From: Acinetobacter sp. WC-141
GTDB lineage: Bacteria > Pseudomonadota > Gammaproteobacteria > Pseudomonadales > Moraxellaceae
Length of the DNA: 50,888 nucleotides
Direction of reading: 5' to 3'
NCBI RefSeq assembly: GCF_000313935.1
Contig: NZ_AMSS01000067.1
Span: forward strand, 1 to 50,888
The stretch's first letter is position 1, and every line of letters starts with the position of its first letter. Of this stretch, positions 47,226 to 50,888 are shown piece by piece. The translations under genes and the position numbers were made by a program. The notes beneath the pieces are model-generated. The model searched no databases. It saw nothing but the letters and a program-made list of their open reading frames with translations, and was not told where the DNA came from.

Positions 47226-47942
47226 TTAAGACTGAGACTGAAGAATCAAACGCGCAAGTTCTAAATCATCGGGATAGGTAATTTTTATATTATCAGAACG
47301 TCCCATTACTACCTGTACAGTTTCACCCATATATTCAAGTGCACTTGCCTCATCGGTAATAGTGACGTTATTTTCTAAAGCATGTTCAATTGCTTTTTTA
47401 AGCTTACCAATTTTAGTAATTTGAGGCGTTTGAGCCTGCCACAACAAATCTCGGCTTACCGTTTTATCAATATGATGACCTGTCTTAACTTGCTTTAAAG
47501 TATCACGAACAGGAATTGCTAAAATAGCACTATCATTTGACTCAACTGCCTTTGCCACAAGTGCATTTAAACAATCAATTGTGACACAAGGTCGAGCTGC
47601 ATCATGCACAAGCACCCAGTCATTTTCATCGGCAAAATTTAAGAGATGATTTAATGCGTTTAAAACCGAATGAACTCGCTCAGCTCCACCAGTGCAAAAA
47701 TGCGCCTTATCGATATTTTGAAATGTAAGGGTCTGAGCAAAGGTATCTTGCGTACCAATTGCCAAAACATAACCATTTAACGGAAGTTGACTTATACGGC
47801 CAATAGTATGTTCTAAAACAGTCCGATCCTGAATATATTGATACTGCTTCAATTCAGTTTTAGAAAATCGACTTCCTGATCCTGCAGCAGGTATAACTGC
47901 CCATAATTTAGTCTGGGATATCTGGGGATGCAGGTGTCTCAT
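47226..47942 (-). CDS. ispD: 2-C-methyl-D-erythritol 4-phosphate cytidylyltransferase
   Basis: About 238 residues. N-terminal nucleotide-binding motif WAVIPAAGSGSRFSK and the later WVLVHDAARPCV. Third enzyme of the MEP isoprenoid route. The start at 47942 (MRHLHPQISQ) has GGAAACGA before it; the open frame reaches 47975. The 5' end overlaps ftsB by 35 bp, a coupling also common in other gammaproteobacteria. Confidence 0.93.
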   Translation of the reverse strand: MRHLHPQISQTKLWAVIPAAGSGSRFSKTELKQYQYIQDRTVLEHTIGRISQLPLNGYVLAIGTQDTFAQTLTFQNIDKAHFCTGGAERVHSVLNALNHLLNFADENDWVLVHDAARPCVTIDCLNALVAKAVESNDSAILAIPVRDTLKQVKTGHHIDKTVSRDLLWQAQTPQITKIGKLKKAIEHALENNVTITDEASALEYMGETVQVVMGRSDNIKITYPDDLELARLILQSQS

Positions 47943-48297
47943 TCGTTTCCAAATCAACTTTAGCGTTCGGGTCAATATAAATAGGCTTGTAATGGGTACT
48001 GATTGTACTCATTTGAACAAATGTCTCGTGAGGTTTAACTAAACCAAGATCAAGGCGAGCATGTTCTTCTATTGCTTCTGTACCATTTTTCAGGTCAAAA
48101 ACCTCTGCCGCCAAAATACGGTTCCGTTCTTTAAGCTCTTCATTTACCTCAGCTTGTTGCTGAATTTGTTGCATGAGAGCTTGATGAGGGATATAGCCAC
48201 CCTCACCTAACCAAAATTGATATTGCAGTACAGCTACTAAAACAATAACAAGTAGCAATATCAGTTTGCTTGAAGTGGATCGAAATACTTCTAACAT
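47908..48297 (-). CDS. ftsB: cell division protein FtsB
   Basis: 129 residues with one membrane segment (LILLLVIVLVAVLQYQFWL) and a coiled coil (QQIQQQAEVNEELKERNRIL), then the conserved ARLDLGLVKPHETF segment. Part of the FtsQLB division complex. The C-terminal tail past about residue 100 is longer than in E. coli. In Pseudomonas and relatives eno lies directly upstream; here 700 bp of noncoding DNA and accessory genes take that place. Confidence 0.93.
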   Translation of the reverse strand: MLEVFRSTSSKLILLLVIVLVAVLQYQFWLGEGGYIPHQALMQQIQQQAEVNEELKERNRILAAEVFDLKNGTEAIEEHARLDLGLVKPHETFVQMSTISTHYKPIYIDPNAKVDLETNETPASPDIPD

Positions 48298-48341
48298 ATC
48301 ATTAAGAGTTTTAATTAAAAACTTTCATTAAGCTTTTGTAT

Positions 48342-48369
48342 TGTATAACAATTTAAAAACGGCATACAA
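48342..48369 (-). promoter_or_regulatory. candidate promoter for ftsB-ispD
   Basis: On the minus strand, TTGTAT (48369-48364) and TATACA (48347-48342) are separated by 16 bp, ending 44 bp before the ftsB start. The match is fair; other AT-rich options exist nearby. Confidence 0.35.
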
Positions 48370-48995
48370 AATTCCTGCAAAATTTATGCAAAACTATTAA
48401 TCCGCATATTACTTTAAATTGACCATTGTGACATGTTTCATTTTGTCAAAATTGAATGGAATTTGAAAGGGAAATAATATTTATAAGTACAACTGCTTAT
48501 AAATCAATCTATGCATCTAAAAGCGACCCTCAGTAGCAGGAAATTATGCTAAGTAACTCTAGAAAAGCCCTCATTGGTGGCATTAATCAAGTATAGATTT
48601 AACCCATAGATTCGAGGTTGTTTAAGAGTTCGTAATATTGTCCTTCTCATCTTTCACTTCAAAGTTAGCAAAACCAAAATTGATACCTCCAGTTATTGGT
48701 AATTTCACCATCTCTAGCTCGACAAGCCGGCTCTTGAGTTTGTAGATTATTACTAATAAAGACAGAGAACTCCCCCACTAAAATTCTAGATTCCTAACAA
48801 ATTGAATGTAGACCAATTGAACACTGATACTTAAATTCTAATGCTTATATTATTGATTCCAAAATATATAAATCAATTTTCAAATTAATTATTGAACTAT
48901 TGAAGAACGAGAAAAATAAAAACTACACAGTATTTTCTTTTATATTTTATTATTCTTCATAAATCTCACAAAAGAGAATAAAGGTATAAACTGTA
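48370..48995. other. AT-rich accessory intergenic region with a possible coding remnant
   Basis: No intact gene seen. On the minus strand 48622-48777 two overlapping frames are open for about 40-50 codons without a start codon. One reads KSRLVELEMVKLPITGGINF and ends at 48622; the other reads EPACRARDGEITNNW. Either could be a decayed 3' gene end, but chance is not excluded. Next to the lipoprotein start is an AAAGG ribosome site. Confidence 0.4.
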
Positions 48996-49676
48996 GTGCA
49001 TAAAATTTTAGCTTTTTCTTTAGTAAGCTTAGGTGTCAGTGCTTGCAACAACCCTATTGATGATAGCCCTTCGAAAATAATTAATATGGAGAATTATCAG
49101 AAAAAATATACATCAACCAACAGCTATATATTTGAATACAATGATATTATATATAGTTTAAAAAATGGACAAGAACCAGAAACAGCCCAACTAAAATTAA
49201 AAAATTTATTAAAAAAGATGCCATCCAGCGATAATAATTTAGATATTTTAAAAACCAAACGTAAAGTACTTATTCATTTGGGTTGTCTTAAAGAAGCTTA
49301 TATTTCTACCGAAAAAATATTAGCTAAAACAAATGATGCTAAGCTACAAGAAGCACAATGTATCTTCTTAAGAAAAATGGGAAAAAATGCTCATGAAATA
49401 AAAGAATGTTATGAAAAAACGGCTAATAGCTATTTCAATGAAGTAAATTTAATTCCAAGAGCAGCCTTACGATATCAATATGCACTGTGGGGCTATTATG
49501 CAGCCATGTTCCATGCAGGCCACATAGAATATAAAGATAAACTTCAAGAAATAATTGACTATCACAATATTGAAGATCACAAAAAAACATATCAACAAAT
49601 GTATGAAAATATACTGAACCCACATGTTTTTCAAAAACGTTTAGATGCTATTCCCTACAGCCCCAATTGTCAGTAA
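48996..49676 (+). CDS. TPR-like lipoprotein of unknown function
   Basis: 226 residues starting at GTG with AAAGG 9 nt upstream. Lipoprotein signal MHKILAFSLVSLGVSAC gives lipid-bearing Cys17. The mature protein is Lys/Asn-rich and predicted helical with TPR-like pairs (KRKVLIHLGCLKEAYISTEKIL, EAQCIFLRKMGKNAHEIKECYEK). I do not recognise the family. It is clearly more AT-rich than the housekeeping genes to its left, and it lies between ftsB and an insertion sequence, which points to acquisition. No partner gene is visible in the window. Confidence 0.7.
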   Translation: MHKILAFSLVSLGVSACNNPIDDSPSKIINMENYQKKYTSTNSYIFEYNDIIYSLKNGQEPETAQLKLKNLLKKMPSSDNNLDILKTKRKVLIHLGCLKEAYISTEKILAKTNDAKLQEAQCIFLRKMGKNAHEIKECYEKTANSYFNEVNLIPRAALRYQYALWGYYAAMFHAGHIEYKDKLQEIIDYHNIEDHKKTYQQMYENILNPHVFQKRLDAIPYSPNCQ

Positions 49677-50270
49677 TTCATATTAGTAAAAATTATATAT
49701 TCAATTACTCTCATTTTTTTATTCACCTTTTAATAGAGTTAACAATATTAAATACTAAAAATAAAAAATTATGAAAAGTAACTTTTCACTTATCTATAGC
49801 TAAATAATTTTTCTATAGTTAATCCAAAACACAGCAAAAAATCTAATTAATACTATTTATACAAATATAAAAATAAAATAAATAATTATCATCTTCAATC
49901 AAATCATTTTCAGCGTTATTGATATAATTTGGTTAAGGAGCTTTATCAAATTATATATAGCATATATTTTGTATCTTTCCTAAAATTTTCAATCCTCCCT
50001 CTATGCAAGCTATTCATTATTCTACTTTGTGAATATATTATTATAGGATAAGATAAATCCACCTCTTGAAGTAGGTATATATGGTTAACAGTATCTTGAG
50101 TTGTGGGAAGAGAATCTGGATACCAATACAGTTTATTTAATTCTTTTATGTTTTATAGTAAAATCTCTTTTACTTAAAAATTCTAGTTAATTCTCCTAAA
50201 TTATCTACTTCTCCAATATAATTATCATTTTATATTTAAAAAAATGATATTACTTTCTCATGATACATGA
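49677..50270. other. very AT-rich region between the lipoprotein and the IS
   Basis: Contains only a decayed minus-strand coding remnant (49946-50152) and, just before the IS, an AT-rich hairpin TATCATTTT (50223-50231) / AAAATGATA (50241-50249). No other gene, RNA or repeat recognised. Confidence 0.5.
49946..50152 (-). pseudogene. 3' remnant of a decayed gene
   Basis: On the minus strand 68 codons are open up to a stop at 49946 in DNA where stops are frequent. The reading KLYWYPDSLPTTQDTVNHIY...EVDLSYPIIIYSQSR has the mixed composition of a real protein. There is no proper start codon. A second short frame (YIGEVDNLGELTRIFK, 50170-50229) lies upstream, as if one or two frameshifts had broken the gene. 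The IS begins about 40 bp further upstream and may have removed the 5' part. Family unknown. Confidence 0.35.
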
Positions 50271-50333
50271 TGTGTGCTGAAAAAACAGGAGGTTTTAACT
50301 TGGTAAACTAAACACACTCATCAGGAGTTTACC

Positions 50334-50633
50334 ATGAGCAAGAAACACAAGACTTACACCACAGAATTTAAAGCTGAAGCCATCAAATTAATTGAAGCCA
50401 ATCAAGGCAATGTCTCGGAAACAGCCAGACAACTTAGCATTTCAATGCAAACTCTTTCAAATTGGAATACCAAAGCAAAGGCTGGAACTTTAGCAGGTAC
50501 AAAACAGTATTCACCTGATCTAAACGCTCTACTCGAAGAAAATAAAAAACTCAAACAACAGCTCAAAATAGCTGAAATGGAACGTGAATTTTTAAAAAAG
50601 GCAGCAGCGTACTTTGCCAAAGAAAGTCAGTAA
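50334..50633 (+). CDS. IS3-family transposase OrfA
   Basis: 99 residues. Helix-turn-helix (TEFKAEAIKLIEANQGNVSETARQLSISMQTLSNW) followed by a leucine-zipper coiled coil (LLEENKKLKQQLKIAEMEREFLKKA). The slippery heptamer A AAA AAG at 50594-50600 lies in the correct phase for a -1 shift into orfB. The start has CAGGAG upstream. Confidence 0.9.
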   Translation: MSKKHKTYTTEFKAEAIKLIEANQGNVSETARQLSISMQTLSNWNTKAKAGTLAGTKQYSPDLNALLEENKKLKQQLKIAEMEREFLKKAAAYFAKESQ

Positions 50634-50644
50634 GGTACGCCTAT

Positions 50645-50888
50645 ATGAAACAAAAAAGATATTCTTTTCCAATTACCTTAATGGCTCGATTACTTCATGT
50701 TTCAGTTTCATGTTTTTATGATTGGCTCAAGAGAGGCGTGAGCAAAAGAACGATTCAACGAAATCAACAGACGATATTGGTGAAAATAGCCCATGAGGAG
50801 ACAAAGCAGAGCTATGGTTATATTCGATTAACCAAATACTTACAAGCTCAGGGTATAAAAATGAGTATGTACGCTGTACGTCAGATAA
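50645..50888 (+). CDS. IS3-family transposase OrfB (5' part, cut by window edge)
   Basis: Open to the end of the window, starting MKQKRYSFPITLMARLLHVS. The visible part is the N-terminal helical region before the DDE catalytic domain (ETKQSYGYIRLTKYLQAQG). It lies in the -1 frame to orfA; the frame stays open back to the slippery site, so a fused OrfAB product is expected. Confidence 0.85.
   Translation, partial: MKQKRYSFPITLMARLLHVSVSCFYDWLKRGVSKRTIQRNQQTILVKIAHEETKQSYGYIRLTKYLQAQGIKMSMYAVRQI

Larger units (their letters stand above)
50271..50888 (+). mobile_element. IS3-family insertion sequence, left part (cut by window edge)
   Basis: Begins near TGTGTGCTGAAAAAACAGG (50271 or 50273), the likely left inverted repeat, although the right end is not in the window to confirm it. 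It carries orfA and the start of orfB in the -1 frame, the organisation of IS3-family elements that make a fused transposase by frameshifting. Confidence 0.8.

Noticed and set aside
50223..50249. AT-rich hairpin as a gene terminator
   Set aside because: No intact gene ends here, and such stems are expected by chance in sequence this rich in A and T.

Overview
The window comes from the chromosome of an Acinetobacter, most likely the A. baumannii/calcoaceticus complex. The evidence is the order pcaIJFBDKCHG-quiBCXA, the catF-catD operon end, the indole-3-acetate (iac) cluster in the order iacHABICDEFG, and the AT-rich intergenic DNA. It is a catabolic supercluster in which almost every gene feeds aromatic or plant-derived carbon into the beta-ketoadipate or phenylacetate routes.

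Layout. 1-1430 (+): end of the catechol branch, catF (cut by the window edge) and catD. 1680-12229: a phenylacetyl/phenylethylamine module made of a penicillin G acylase lipoprotein (+) and, on the minus strand, feaR, tynA (copper amine oxidase), a porin, a GMC oxidoreductase and a phenylacetaldehyde dehydrogenase. 12428-23916: the nine-gene iac operon (-), divergent iacR (+), then an MFS transporter and an OprD-type porin (+). IAA is known to be converted to catechol, which the adjacent cat genes consume.

23956-28802: a minus-strand operon (acyl-CoA dehydrogenase, APH-fold kinase, histidine phosphatase, SDR) with a divergent LysR gene; its make-up resembles the 4-hydroxyacyl-CoA (lva/ACAD10-11) route. 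28845-32075: an IclR regulator of the PobR/PcaU type, then a persulfide dioxygenase with two YeeE/YedE membrane proteins and a DUF6438-like lipoprotein. This segment is bracketed by four copies of a 12-bp repeat. 32207-32314 (-) looks like an undescribed small RNA.

32698-46884 (-): the 13-gene pca-qui operon, taking quinate/shikimate through periplasmic steps to protocatechuate and then to succinyl-CoA plus acetyl-CoA. A PcaU-type operator lies upstream of pcaI, but no pcaU gene is next to it. 47226-48297 (-): ispD and ftsB. From 48298 to the right edge the DNA is AT-rich and accessory: a TPR-like lipoprotein, a decayed coding remnant and the left part of an IS3-family element.

The catF and pcaF copies are almost identical and lie in inverted orientation about 44 kb apart, framing the region. 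The points most worth a second look are the small-RNA candidate, the sequence shared upstream of pac and tynA, the mutually exclusive hairpins after tynA, the attenuator-like hairpin between pcaG and quiB, the 12-bp repeat set, and the kinase/phosphatase/ACAD operon.
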